Shown one piece after another: positions 51,343 through 63,395 of a stretch of 64,000 nt of DNA (within the stretch, counting starts at the first letter, position 1; each line of letters begins with the position of its first letter). The DNA comes from Scleroderma bovista (Eukaryota; Basidiomycota; Agaricomycetes; Boletales; Sclerodermataceae). Both the position numbers and the translations under genes were made by a program. The notes below the pieces were generated by a model. It was given only the letters and a program-made list of their open reading frames with translations. It had not been told where the DNA came from and did not search any database. Location of the stretch: the NCBI GenBank assembly GCA_037178675.1, contig JAYMGJ010000206.1, positions 1 to 64,000 of the forward strand, in the 5' to 3' direction.

Positions 51343-54300
51343 ATGGTCCCAAAGCCAAAGTCTGGAACGCGAGCTGCCCTCCCTAGTACGACAAATGGGA
51401 TTGGGCGCCATTTCTCTTCACCTCGCAAGGTCAAAAACCCACGAAAGACTCAAACCTTCGTTTCGTTTCCAGGTCAAAACAGCAAGCGTCAGCGCCTTCT
51501 CGCCCACCTCGACGACCTCCTCAGTCACAAGGGGGCTCCTCAACCCTCAGCATGTGAAACGGCACCGGATGCTGCACCTGAAAGTTCCATCGCGGAGGCG
51601 GAAATGATGGGCATTGTGGAAGAGCCCAGCGCTCACGAACATGCAGACCGTCCTCTCGCGCAAAGTGCTCGCCTGGACCATTTCTTCAGCAACTGGAAGT
51701 CCATCATTCCAACCATCGTTCGTCCTTATCTAGAGTACCTTAACGAGACACTTGGAAAGCCGCTCACCCAACATGTCTCCTCGCTTTCCGCCTGTTTGCA
51801 AGACTGTGAGAAGCAATCCACTCACATTACCGGCCTGTACTTTGATTGTCAGTCTTTACTATGCCCTGCACACGGTGATATCATACTAAATGCTCTTAGC
51901 GTTTTCGTCTATCACTGTCTGGCACTGTCAATGTGCCACCCTTCCACAGCTACTTGTCCGCAGTGGCCTATTCCCTACCGCTCCATTCCAACCTCGCATG
52001 GCTGTATCTGTCGAACTTCTAGCCTTTTATCGCGCTCTCTTTGAGCGTTCCTGTGATGCAATCAACGCTCTCGCCTCCGCGCTCCACACCCACTATACCC
52101 GACGAGGATTCCGTGTCACAAACAAAGAGGTATGTATCCAATTATCCTCGTAGTTGTATCTAACATTAACCTGACAGGGTGGAACCATCCTCGAGCCGTT
52201 CCGTCGGAGCCTCGGTCACGCCGTTCAGTGGTATGACATCTTGCAGGTCGAGATCGAGAAGAATGTCGACAATGTACTACAGGAGTGTCGGAGGGTTACC
52301 CTAGCTGCTAAGGCATGTCCCGATCCCTCATCGCCTTCACTGTCACCAACCAAGCATGGCCCACACCTTTCCCGAGGTGCCTGTGCACCAATCCTAGCCC
52401 AGCGGTGCCCTGCATGTTTTGGTGGTCAAGACTTCGGGCGACCGTTGAATAACGGTGGGGATATTCATGTGGCCATGGACGGCAATTTTCACCATCGGCA
52501 CCGACGTTCTGCGGGTGATTGCCCGCCTTTCTATGATCCTGTTTATTTTCTTCCCAAGCTGCAGGTTGACGGTGCTGGGCGACGAATCGATACTGCACGC
52601 AAGCGACCTCCACGACAATGCAACACTGTCGTGCCTGATGAAGCGATTGACCAATGCGAAACCTCGTATGAAGCCGCAGATGGTAAGAAGCAGAAGACGG
52701 CAATGGATAGCTTCGATGACACCGGCGTTATGGCACTCATTTGTCGCCATGACATCCCACTCTTCTTCGCCAATATTGACACCCCTGGCGAACAACAGAA
52801 ATATAGCGTTGCACTCATTGAACACCTCTTTTCTCTTATCCCATTCGAGGCTAATGTAGTAATATTGTATGACATCGGGTGTGTGCTAGCACGATCTTTG
52901 ATGAAGGTGCGTATGAGCCGGCTTCACTCCGTTGGTTCGTATTAACCACTCCTAGTATGACATCCTTGGTGTGAGTATCACCTCTCGCATACGCTTTGCT
53001 ACAACTGCAATGCATGCCTATGGGCATGAATGGGCATGCCAACTTATCTACAACCCTCGTATCATCAAAGGTTTGGGCTTGTCAGACGGTGAGGGCACAG
53101 AGCGGCTGTGGTCCCGCTTCATTAAGCTTATCGGTATTCAGCGTGCATCTTCGGTAGGTTCTGTATGATTGGTCATTCATATTTGTGACACCCTATTCCC
53201 AGCGTCAACGCCGACTTTGGTTGATTGACCGCCATGCTGCCGCTGTTGCAAATGAAATGGTTTCTGATCTTGGTGACTGGCTCCGGCGCCGTCTCAAAAA
53301 GGGTATCCAGGAGCAAAGTTTTGCTGCACAGGAGGTTCTGGACCACTGTGCGCTTGATGTTTCCGAGCTCCGGAAGCAATGGTCTGATCAACATTCCGCC
53401 CAGTTATCCATTAGAGCGCGTATGTCATGAATTCACCGCAAAGTTTATATACTGAAATACTACTACAGATGCGCCTGCTCGCTTGAAGAAAGAGCTTGAT
53501 ACTGTTCTCGCTCTCCAGGCAGAACTCGACAGTTCCGAGAGAGCGTTACAAGGTGTCCGGGCCATTATTGAAAAAGGCCCAGTTTCTCAAGGCACCCGTG
53601 ATGCTCTTGCAAGCCTCGAACGTGGTCATGAAAGACTGCTAAACAAGGTGGATGTTCTTTATTCCTCGCTGAACATCCACGACAGATTTCCAGAGTTAGA
53701 CGGTGTCAATTTTGAGTTTGTTCAGACTCTTCTCCTCGCGCGAGATCTGAAGATCAATATCCGGAAACGCGCGATTGGAAGCTTTTTTGAGTGGGATAAG
53801 CTCGACCGCGCTGTTGGTGGTAAACAGAAGGCGTTAGGTAAGTGCTTTTGGAGTTAGACCGGTCTTCTTGACAGCTTGTCCCAGGCACGAAACTCCACCA
53901 ACAGACACGCAAGGCCATTGCCAAACGACAGCCAGCGTTGATGTCTGCTATACGCAAATTCAACGATTACTGTGCGCTCCTCGAAGAATTGTACGATCCG
54001 TTATATTCTATACCGTTACCAACAGCGCTCCCGACCAAACTTGCCGAGCTTCGCAATGACCAGACCCTCCTTGAAGATGTTTGGATTACACGCTCCCATG
54101 GAGAAATCCCGTTATGGCTCAAGGATGGTGACGTTAGATCGGGAATCCGAGCACTTCTTAAGCTGGATCGTTGCCATGAAGAGCAACTCCGACTTGGGAT
54201 GGAAGCTGACAATTTGTGTCGATGGTTTGGGCGCGAACTTTGTGCGATCGAGCTCGCTTTGCGGCAGCCACAACGTAAGTCCTGTTGCTTCGCTGTTCTG

Positions 54301-55595
54301 TTGCCTTCTTCGGCTGGTAACGTTGAACCTTCCATTAGATTCTATTTATTACCTCGTTCTGAAGCAACGGCACGAGAACATATCTATTTTACAGGAACGT
54401 TGGCCAAGCCCCCTTGTTTCCGCCGCCCGCTATGCCAGTGAGGCCCACACCTCGTCTGAGCTCGCTGCATTCCTTTCCGGATCTCCCAACACACACACAC
54501 TGCAGTGGCTTAGCCCTGTCGTGTGTGAGTTGCCCTCTGATAGCCATGCTTCAGAGGTAGATGACCCGGAGACGATATTGGATGTTGAACTTGAGGACCC
54601 AGGCCAGATCGCGCTGACGGATCATCTTCTCGACAACGTCACTAATGATATGGAAGGTTCTGACAACAAGGATGAAGATGAGAAGGACCCCATGAGAATT
54701 TCCGTGGATTGGCAGATCCCATCGGTGAGGGTTGTGACGCCCATCTAAAATTCACTAACCATCCCTCTCTAGCCTCTTTGCGTTGACTCAAACATTGACG
54801 TCTCCACTACTGATACCTTCTATCCGTGTGCTGTCAGGACCCGGCGTGTTCGCCCTCCTTGCGACGGATTTCCCCGACTAACGTTCGAATTGGATGACAT
54901 CGACCTCGTTTCTATGGCGGATGCACCCCTAAATGATGCATGTATCAACGGCTGCGCAGCCCTACTTTATTCTGTCTTCCTTTCCGCCAATGCTCAACGC
55001 TGCGCCATTCTCTCGACCCATGACTTACCCCGCGTTCGTTACAATGCGACCGATGACGTTCTTTGGCGAAATACCTCATGGACTCGATACTGGGAGAAGG
55101 ATGTATGGATTCTGCCAATCCATCGGCCGTCGTGCACCGGCCATTGGGTGGTATGCACTATTGATCTTTCTTCCAGGCGATTACTCCTTTTTGACAGCCT
55201 CGCTGAATGTAAACTTTGGAAGACGGACATCCAGGTATAGCTATAGCTTATTTGTTGGGAAGCTACTGAAGTATGATTAGGACATGGAACAACTTATTGG
55301 CCGCTTGTCACGCATTGCCTCGGAGAGGGTCATGGCTCCTACAAGAGATCTTGATGCGTGGACTGCACAGCCAGTTATTGTGAGTTTCTGCGCCCTCCAT
55401 TGAGTGCCTTGGGACTGATATACGAAGACTGAACCCATTCAAAGCAATAATTATGATTGTGGTCTTTGGGTTTTAGCACAGACAGCAGCTGTTTTAAGAG
55501 GGTTTGATGTCACTGGTTTGCACGAAGATGATATGCCTATGTTTCGCCATTATCTACGAGTCCTGATAGCTCATATCGCTGTCCCTGGTCGCTAG
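51343..55595 (+). CDS. KDZ transposase fused to a Ulp1-like cysteine protease domain
   Basis: This is a multi-exon gene for the transposase of a KDZ element. The ATG at 51343 (MVPKPKSGTRAALPS) opens a basic N-terminus; a Cys-containing region with RCPACFGG precedes the RNase H-like fold. Probable catalytic acids are Asp in DIHVAMDGNF (about 52475), Asp in VILYDIGCVLARS (about 52870) and Glu in GEGTERLWSR (about 53100), followed by RRLWLIDRHA. A coiled-coil stretch (LQAELDSSERALQGVRAI) comes next. The last part is a Ulp1/SENP-like peptidase: His in CTGHWVVCTID (about 55140), Asp in LLLFDSLAE, and Cys in NNYDCGLWVLAQ (about 55457). All three catalytic residues are present. Several GT...AG introns interrupt the frame and no stop is seen. 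Confidence 0.85.
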
Positions 55596-56333
55596 TTACG
55601 TAGTACAATAAGGATCTTCCCCGTTCTCGAGTGCTTTGACCTCCTTGCTATCTATAAGTATATCTCGAGCCTGCCATTGTAACCAGCAGTCTGCCATCAC
55701 ATTATTTCTGTTAGTGTCCGACTCCGTCCCTGTGATGCATGAAGCGATGGTGGACCACCTGTGGACACGCCCGACAAGACTCTCGACTATCTCATCTAGG
55801 AGGTCCTGAACCTTTCCATTCGCAAAGCGCAGTGCGCGTCCATCCCTCACTGCTTTAGCCAACCTCCAGCGCCGACCGAACAGAACGTCTACCAGGTTCT
55901 TAGTGTAACGTGCCTCGTGTGCAGTCATGATGGGCTCTGGATAGTTGTACGGAGGCTCCTGTTCCCAGAGGTGGAGATCGGATTCATCCAAGGCATCTGC
56001 ACTGTGCGATGCCTCGTGAAATAGATTGGACGTAGGCAATGGTATTGTTGCGAATGATATCAGAGATGGTGGCAAAGGAGGGACTGATGAGCAGCGGCGC
56101 CTGGGTTGGTTAGATAGTAGTGACGACTTGCTTGTATGACGACCGCCTTTCTTGTGATATGCCCTAGAGTTCTGGCTCTGTCGCTTCACTCTACCGCTAG
56201 GAATCAGATGAGTAGCGCCATACCAATAGGAAAATATGATACTATACCGAGGAGAATCTGCATAACGAGCTTTCCGTGCACGCTCGGCAGCTTGCCTTTC
56301 AGCAAGAGTAAGATATTGAGCTCGACGACCCAT
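55596..56333 (-). CDS. KDZ-linked accessory protein B, basic N-terminus
   Basis: Read from 56333: MGRRAQYLTLAERQAAERAR then KARYADSP, a strongly basic helix. A 51-bp stretch at about 56197-56247 (GTATAG...CCTAG) is either an intron or translated in frame; with it removed the protein continues GRVKRQSQNSRAYHKKGG. This type of basic lead is common in proteins carried by mushroom transposons and may bind DNA. The rest (LHLWEQEPPYNYPEPIMTAH, KNLVDVLFGRRWRLAKAV, DLLDEIVESLVGRVHRW) is helical and unrecognised. Its stop codon touches the stop codon of the transposase with no base between. Confidence 0.65.
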   Translation of the reverse strand: MGRRAQYLTLAERQAAERARKARYADSPRYSIIFSYWYGATHLIPSGRVKRQSQNSRAYHKKGGRHTSKSSLLSNQPRRRCSSVPPLPPSLISFATIPLPTSNLFHEASHSADALDESDLHLWEQEPPYNYPEPIMTAHEARYTKNLVDVLFGRRWRLAKAVRDGRALRFANGKVQDLLDEIVESLVGRVHRWSTIASCITGTESDTNRNNVMADCWLQWQARDILIDSKEVKALENGEDPYCTT

Positions 56334-57361
56334 AAAACCTCAAAGTGTACCAGTGCCGGTCAAGCAGTTTCTCTCAGCGAGCGACTACCTTTGTTTTCGT
56401 TTCTGAGCAAATCCGAAAGAGTGATGTGATCTGTTATTAACAACAGGCTCATTGACAGATTTTGGTGCCAACTCTGTATAGATCTGAAGCTCAATATCCA
56501 ACCCTTTTGCAACCAGTCGATGGGGGGAGTGTATATGGCCATCCTACAATATCCCGATCCTCTGAAGATAGCTATCGTCGTGTATCGGACATGTTTTAAA
56601 GTCAGTATGACGGTTATTTGCTTCCTGATTGGCTGCGGTCCTTTCCGGTGTCACATGTCTTATTAAGCGCTAGGTGCGTCGTGCAAGCAGTGATGCATCA
56701 TCGTGCACCACTCCCCCATCATCAACTCTACATGGCTGAAAGACAGATCGGTATGGACAGCTCAGAAGTCCCTAAAACACCTTCCTTCTCTAACATCATC
56801 TTGCACAGATATCCTGCGCCTTGCCAGTGTGATTTATATCATTAAGCACCAGGTGCGTGCAAGAGCATTGTCATGCACCACTCCCCCGTCAACGTTTCAA
56901 CCCTACATGGCGAAACGACAAACAGGTCAGAGGTCACTAGCAAATTCTCGCCTCCTCTAACCTCATCCTGCACAGATACTCTCACTTGCAGCAAACATGC
57001 CCAACAAGCGCTCTGGGGACCCTCGCCCAACCCTACTGCCTCATCTTTTCGGCACCTCCTTATCTTCGTTTCATTTCATGTCCAAATAGACTAGTGCTCG
57101 TATATTCCATTGCTAACAACCATCAGGTATCGTCATCACCCGTCAATCCACGGTTTCTTTTTAACTCGTTTTATCAGTATGAAACCAAATCGATCCAAGC
57201 CGATCTTCTCCGTCGAATAGTGCTCTCGTATGTATTAAGCCTGAGCGCGCCGATGGATGTTTTGTTTCCCTCTCCTTCCCCGTTTAACTCGTCCGTGCAT
57301 CCACGCAATCGGTAAGCCCAGTCTTTTCGTTTTATACTAGACTCTACTGAAATATTTACAG
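56334..57361 (+). promoter_or_regulatory. Upstream region of accessory gene C, with a duplicated 150-bp block
   Basis: No supported coding sequence. 56661-56816 and 56840-56987 are diverged direct copies, sharing ATTAAGC..AGGTGCGT, GCACCACTCCCCC and TCTTGCACAGAT/TCCTGCACAGAT. A likely 5'-UTR intron (57314-57361, GTAAGC...TTACAG) ends directly before the ATG at 57362. Confidence 0.55.
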
Positions 57362-60300
57362 ATGACATCAAAAGATAGGCGAAGTGCCACCCTAGAACAT
57401 CCCGTCGAGGCAGCCTCACTCACTGAGGCTGATGACATACCCGCTTTTTCCACCGATGACTATGTTCATGTACAGGTCGGTGGTGGCCGTCGGGAGTTGA
57501 CGCCCCCAGTCATCGTCACGCCAACCCGTTTACGCCAAAGGATAAAAGCCACCGGTAGAGACACTGGTCTCGTTCGAGATGCGTCCTTCCGCCGAAGCCA
57601 GTTGCTCCCACCAGTCACTCTGCCACAGACTACCGCAGAAATAAATGTAGACGACGATCCATTTCTTTCTGAACCAATCATGCAGCCGCTGAAGGTGCCC
57701 TCCAACGGCGGTGCTCAACAATCGACAACCATCCAGCCACCCTCGAGGAGCACGAACGTTTCCGTTTGTGGCCAAGGTATGTAGTATGATAGGATTACTT
57801 CTTGTGCTCAATACAAAGTTCTAGTCGAAGACACTATACCCCCCCAAAATATAGAGCATCCATCTGACCGCCCTCGCCAAGTCGAGGGGAATACTGGTCA
57901 TCAACTTCCACCTCTGGAAGGCCGTCGTGCCGACAGGCTCATTTGTGATGCCACGCTATCTGTAGACAGGGAATCCCAGGAAGCTGGCGATGACACGCCT
58001 CGGCAACAGTCAGCCAATGTCAACGCATGCAGGGCCTCAACAGAGGAGCCCGCAGTAGAGCGTCTGGGAACCCTCTCCCGAGAATCCAGTACCCGCCCAC
58101 TTCCGAAACAATTCCGTCTTGCCGCTAAACCTGGTCTTGCGCCATCTGCTGCTCTTGACCGGTTTGGCTTTGAGCCAGTGGATATGGTATGTACAACAGA
58201 TCGTTCCATCTTTCTCTTGTCTTATTCGTTGCACTGCAGGCGCCTGCGATAGAGCATTCGGGAACCCTCTCCAGAGAATCTAGTGCCCGCCTGCTTCCAA
58301 AACCGTTTCGGCTGGCTGCTAAACCAGGCTATGCGCCATCTGCTGCTCTCGACAAGTTGGGCTTTGAGCCTGTGGACACGGTACGTACAATAGTGGTTCC
58401 TTCCATTTCTTCTCTCATCGGCTCTACCGGCCACGCTGGCGATGCAGAACATTCCGTCTACAAGCACAAGTCAGGTTCCTCCTTCTGGTACTCTGACCAT
58501 TCCCGACTCTACCAACGTTAGTGAAGGAGCCATCTCTGAAAAGGACAGTCAGGGATCTCTAGTTGGCCGTGTCTCCAACTCGGTCCTTTCGATCCTTAGT
58601 GAGGGCTTTGACGAGATTGACGATATGTTTAGCAAGCTAGCTGCCCGTGTGAAGATGCCATTCCACCAGGTATCCGACCGTTACATTCGCCTACATTCTC
58701 ATGGCCACGGAGGGAACTTATGGAATACATACTCGATGTACTTTACGAAGAATACCGAACGGGAACTAGCTCGTCTTCCCAAATGTGAGGAGGTCACTGG
58801 GACCCCCACAACTGCCGCCCGACAGCGTTGCTATACCCTTTTCAAGGAGGAATACCAAGATACATATGCGATGATCCTCGAGACGTGGAAGGAAGCAAAG
58901 GAATTGGAGAATATGGGAGGCACAGTTGCCCAGCGGCAACAACTTTTTGACAAGTCAAAAAAGAATTTAAATCATATGGTACGTCGCCATCTATTTGCAA
59001 GGTCGCTAATGTGATATGTTTTCTAGTTCAACGCACTGAGTAAAGCCCATGGGTTTGAAGGTGCCTACCTTCTGGCCGGGCGAGTCATCAATCAGGACGG
59101 TGGGCTCGGCCATGTTTTCACAACACCTGGTGCAGAGAAGGTGAGTCTTCTGTGCCATCAACTTATTGAGATGCTGAATAACATTGAAGTTTTTTGTGGA
59201 ACGTTGCCGCGTTGGTGAGGATGAGATTATTGGCCACTTCAAGGCGCATATCTAGTAAGCACATCGCAATGTAGTCTAATTACATTGTCCACTAATCCAC
59301 GGATACAGCAATCAGGTATCAATGCAGGCCATAGATGAGGTCTTCGACAACAGTGAGACTGCAAAGAAAGATGTTGATGAAGTGGAAGAGAGTAATGATC
59401 TGAGGGACAGGTGCAACAGGGATGGCTCCGAGGAAAGAGAGGACCCTGATCAGGTCAAGCACAGGTTGCGCGCCTTGTTCGGTGCGTTACTTTACTCTAT
59501 CTACGGGATCCCACTGACGATGTAAAAGAGGAATGTGGTCAAATGTGGGGATCCGGCAAGCTTTTTCCATGGAAGCAAATGCTTCCTCGTCTAGCATCAT
59601 CCGCGCTTGTCTTAGTTAACTGGCCTGAGGGAGTGATGTTCCCAGGCGAGGAACGTAGCTCCCGCACAATGCCCAAAGGCATTTCCGACCTTACACGCGC
59701 AGAATGTTCGAAGCTCCTGGCAGCCTTGAGTGACACGGGCGAGAACCGGCTGCATATCCGATCTGTTCCACGTCACAAAGGTGTGTAATGTATTTTGTAT
59801 GGTACACCGTTGGTGAGCTCACAGTGATACAGCTGCGCTGATCAGCTCTGAGGAACCGGTTATAATAGGAGCCGCGCCTCCATATGACTCCAACAAGAGT
59901 CGAGGCAAACGCATGTTCTGCAATCTCAAGACCGACCGTCTGGGTCCCAAGCGCCTCCCTAACAAGGCTGCGACTCGGGTGAAGAGAACCATCGTTGTGG
60001 CGGGTAGCCCTGAGCAAATTACAATTGAAGACTCTGATGAGGTGGACGTGCCCGAGGGTACTGAAGAGGTCCCACATCAGCAGAAGAACCGCGCTACAAA
60101 CCGTCACAAGCGTCATGTTGCTGGAGCCGCCATGTCCGAACAGTCCAAGAAGAAACAGCCTTCGGTCATTGAACTCTCAAGTGATTCTATATCCTCGGCT
60201 ACATCTGACTACAAGCTAAAGGACGACATCGAAATGAAAGAAGAAGATCAGGACTCACACATAAGTTCTGTGGAGTCTGAGTATGAGCAAGCCTCCTCAT

Positions 60301-62177
60301 CCCGCAAACGCAAGCCAAAGACTATGTACCCTTCCCGAAAGACCAAGAAAGTGGCTGCTGATGAATCGAGAAAAGAGCCGCCACCCGTTAAGTCATCGAA
60401 AGGAAAGCAACCTGCCCATGTAGCTGGAAAGAGGCGAACCACTCGTCGCATCCCGACCTCTCCACTACTGGTCAATACCTCCTCAGACGAGGGATACGCT
60501 CCACAACAAGTCCCTGTACACAAGGCGCCCTCGGTGCGAAGCGAACAACCATCCCCCGAGCAGCACACGCAACCATCAGCTACAGAGGCCAGCAAACAGG
60601 CCTCTACCACACGTCACACGCAACCGCCTGCAGAGGCTCAGGTCCAGCGCTCTACCGTACATCATGCGCAACCGCCTGCAGAGGTGTGGGAGCAGCCTTC
60701 CACTGCACGTCGTACGCAACCACCCGTAGAGGCTCGCGTCCAGCCCTCCACCTCGCGCCAAACACAACCACCCGCAGAGGCCCGGGAGCAGCCCTCCATC
60801 GTATGTCATACGCAGCCACCTGCAGAGATTCATGTCCAGCCGTCCACTTCATGCCAAACACAACCGCCTGCGGAGGCTCAGGTCCAGCCGTCTACCGTAT
60901 GCCATATGCGACCTCCCATGGAGGCTCAGGCCCAGCTGTCTACCGTGCGCCATACACAACCGCCTGCAGAGGCTTGCGTCCAGCGCTCTTCTGTTGAGGA
61001 CCCACTGTTCGACTCTGTGGACACACGCTCTATGTCATCTATGATTTATGGTATATAGTCCTTCCCACCTCCTTGTTCCGCACAACTAACTATGACCTTT
61101 CAGCCCCTAGCGCTGAGCCTTGCAGCCCTGCAGCCGGACAGCTCGTGGGACTGCCCTCCGCACCAGAAGACGAGATGGCTGCAGTGCCCAGGGGAGTTGA
61201 GCAGACAGCAGCAGAAGCGACTATTGACCATCCAAAGGACATCCAGATGTGTAAGTTAGTGTTTATACATCATCTGAGTGTTGTGACCAATCATTCCAGT
61301 GCCACCCCGAGCCAGCAACCCAACAGAGGGTCAATCCAATGGCGTAGGCTGCCAGAATCAACGTCCGAGGCCCAGACCAGTCCACGCTGCACCAGGTCAC
61401 ATGCCACAAACCGATTCTGAGGACGCGTTCAACCTGCGCTCGAGAATCTATCCAACCCACGCCTCCGTTGTCGAGGAAACAGCTTTAACCTCCGGATCTG
61501 CAAGGCTTGTAGTTGCTGAGGAGGGTCACATTGGTAAGAGCCAGGGACGTCTCATGCTGGGGGGCAGCCATGATCTGCAGCCTCCGAATGTGCCACTAGA
61601 GGGTCTTGGGCATCAAGAAATGCGTTCTCCCCATTTGTCCCCTGCATCTTATGATGGTGCTAATCCTTTCGCACCTCGTCCGCTACAGCAACCCGAACGA
61701 CATCTAGAGGAACTTCCGGGGCCTGGCATACGTCCACCGTATCCTCAACAGCCTGACGTAGGTCATGGGGACAATCGCGCGCAATATAATGTCCACAACA
61801 ATGCTGGCTGGTACATGTCACGACCTGGACCCTATGTACCAATGTCGTACATTCCCCAACAGTACCACCCCACATACCCTCCACCCAATGCTCACAGTCC
61901 TACGCTGACCTCACATCCGCAGTCGGAACATGCTGATCATAATGCACGGCCTCGATTCCCTGATCCCTATTATCATGGCATGATAAGTGGTAATGATCCG
62001 TACCACCCGTCCCTTCCAGCACCCACCTTTTATCCGTTCTATCCACCCCACCCCCCTTTGGCATGTCCCGGCCCCATCCCCCATCCAAACAGTAACGAAA
62101 ACCCCTCATCTGGGACACAAGGCCCTCGAAATACCTCTGGAAGCAACAAGGAGGTGCATGCCGAGGATTCTGCATAA
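57362..62177 (+). CDS. Large repeat-rich accessory protein C of the KDZ region
   Basis: This is a long multi-exon gene of unknown function. The start is the ATG at 57362 (MTSKDRRSATLEHP). The N-terminal part is disordered. Two consecutive exons, about 58045-58191 and 58240-58380, are copies of one another (GTLSRESSxRxLPK...). A folded central region follows: SILSEGFDEIDDMFSKLAAR, RQRCYTLFKEEYQDTYAMIL and LNHMFNALSKAHGFEGAYLL, then WKQMLPRLASSALVLVNWPE. Next are a Lys/Ser-rich acidic stretch, the 48-bp repeats at 60605-61000 and a Pro/Tyr/His-rich tail to 62177. Introns are short and frame-compatible, but I did not verify every junction. The central region might be the functional part; the ends look like disordered scaffold. 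Confidence 0.62.
60605..61000 (+). repeat. 48-bp coding minisatellite (16-residue repeat)
   Basis: About eight copies of a 16-residue unit of the type HTQPPAEAxVQPSTxx lie in frame in accessory gene C. They vary at fixed positions and keep the QPP core except in one unit (RPP). Confidence 0.8.
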
Positions 62178-62250
62178 CACACCTATGTATATCTCATGGT
62201 GTGTGTCCATTTCTTTCGTGTTCGTGCTCAGTCTGTTGACCCCACCTCTA

Positions 62251-63130
62251 GATCGTGCTTGAAATGATGTTCGTGTACCATTACCTCAAAAAAAGAAAAC
62301 CCTTTGGCGTGTCTGCTCACTTCTGATGTGCGTGGTCCATTGATTCGCCTCTAGATTGTGCTTGAAATGATGTTCGTGTACCGTTCCCTCAAAAAAAGAA
62401 AACCCTTTGGTGTGTTTGCTCACTTCTGATGTGCGCGGTCCATTGATCCGCCTCTAGATCGTGCTTGAAATGATGTTCGTGTACCGTTCCCTCAAAAAAA
62501 GAAAACCCTTTGGTGTGCGTGCTCACTTCTGATGTGCGCGGTCCATTGATCCGCCTCTAGATCGTGCTTGAAATGATGTTTGCGTCCCATTCCCTCAAAA
62601 AAAGAAAACCCTTTGGTGCGTGTGCTCACTTCTGATGTGTGCAGTCCATCGACCCGCCTCTAGATCGTGTTTGAAATGACGTTTGCGTCCCATTCCCTCC
62701 AAAAAGAGAACCCTTTGGTGTGTGTGCTCACTTCCAATGTGTGCAGTCCATTGATCTGCCTCTAGATCGTGTTTGAAATGATGTTTGCGTCCCATTCCCT
62801 CAAAAAAGAGAACCCTTTGGTGTGTGTGCTCACTTCCGATGTGTGCAGTCCATTGATCCGCCTCTAGATCGTGTTTGAAATGACGTTTGCGTCCCATTCC
62901 CTCAAAAAAGAGAACCCTTTGGTGTGTGTGCTCACTTCTGATGTGCGCAGTCCATTGATCCGCCTCTAGATTGTGTTTGAAATGACGTTTGCGTCCCATT
63001 CCCTCCAAAAAGAGAACCCTTTGGTGTGTGTGCTCACTTCCGATGTGTGCAGTCCATTGATCCGCCTCTAGATCGTGTTTGAAATGACGTTTGCGTCCCA
63101 TTCCCTCAAAAAAGAAAACCCTTTGGTGTC
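62251..63130. repeat. Satellite of 102/103-bp units, about 8.5 copies
   Basis: GAT(C/T)GTG(C/T)TTGAAATGA recurs at 62251, 62354, 62457, 62560, 62663, 62765, 62867, 62969 and 63071. The first four spacings are 103 bp and the last four 102 bp. The length change comes from an A-run shortening in the AAAGAAAACCCTTTGG part. The 102-bp part is open on the minus strand, but this is a by-product of a unit length divisible by three. Confidence 0.9.
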
Positions 63131-63395
63131 TGCTCACTGATATATGATGTATTTTGTGTAGAATGTCGTAGTGTGGGTAGTAATCGATGTTGTTGAGGTG
63201 ATAATCCCAGTCGCGCGTTGTGAGAATGAGATAAAAACATATTAGATGACAATAAAAACATATCATAAGAACAACATAAAAGCACGACCAAAACATAACA
63301 ATTAGCCCTTTTGGAGCATCCGCAGATGGTGTGGACATGGTCTGGGAGCCGTGGTGCGATGGAAAATGACAACATCGTGATGATGGGAGGATAGT
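63131..63395. other. Region between satellite and last gene
   Basis: AT-rich; includes repeated ATAAAAACATAT-type stretches at about 63230-63265. No gene is supported. Confidence 0.4.

Larger units (their letters stand above)
50129..63130 (+). mobile_element. KDZ (Kyakuja-Dileera-Zisupton) DNA transposon, multi-gene; ends not located
   Basis: A group of four genes (50129-51161 -, 51343-55595 +, 55596-56333 -, 57362-62177 +) and a terminal satellite surround a KDZ transposase. KDZ elements of mushrooms are large and carry extra genes, so I treat the group as one element. I could not find convincing terminal inverted repeats, and the limits given are those of the outer features. The accessory genes could instead be neighbours. 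Confidence 0.55.

Noticed and set aside
62251..63130. Regular repeats that could suggest a CRISPR array.
   Set aside because: The whole 102-103-bp unit is repeated, with no unique spacers, and the genome is eukaryotic.
62595..63338. A 247-codon open frame on the minus strand with repeats of HTHQRVLFFEGMGRKRHFKH type.
   Set aside because: It is the translation of the satellite, open only because that part of the array has a 102-bp unit divisible by three. The 103-bp half is not open.
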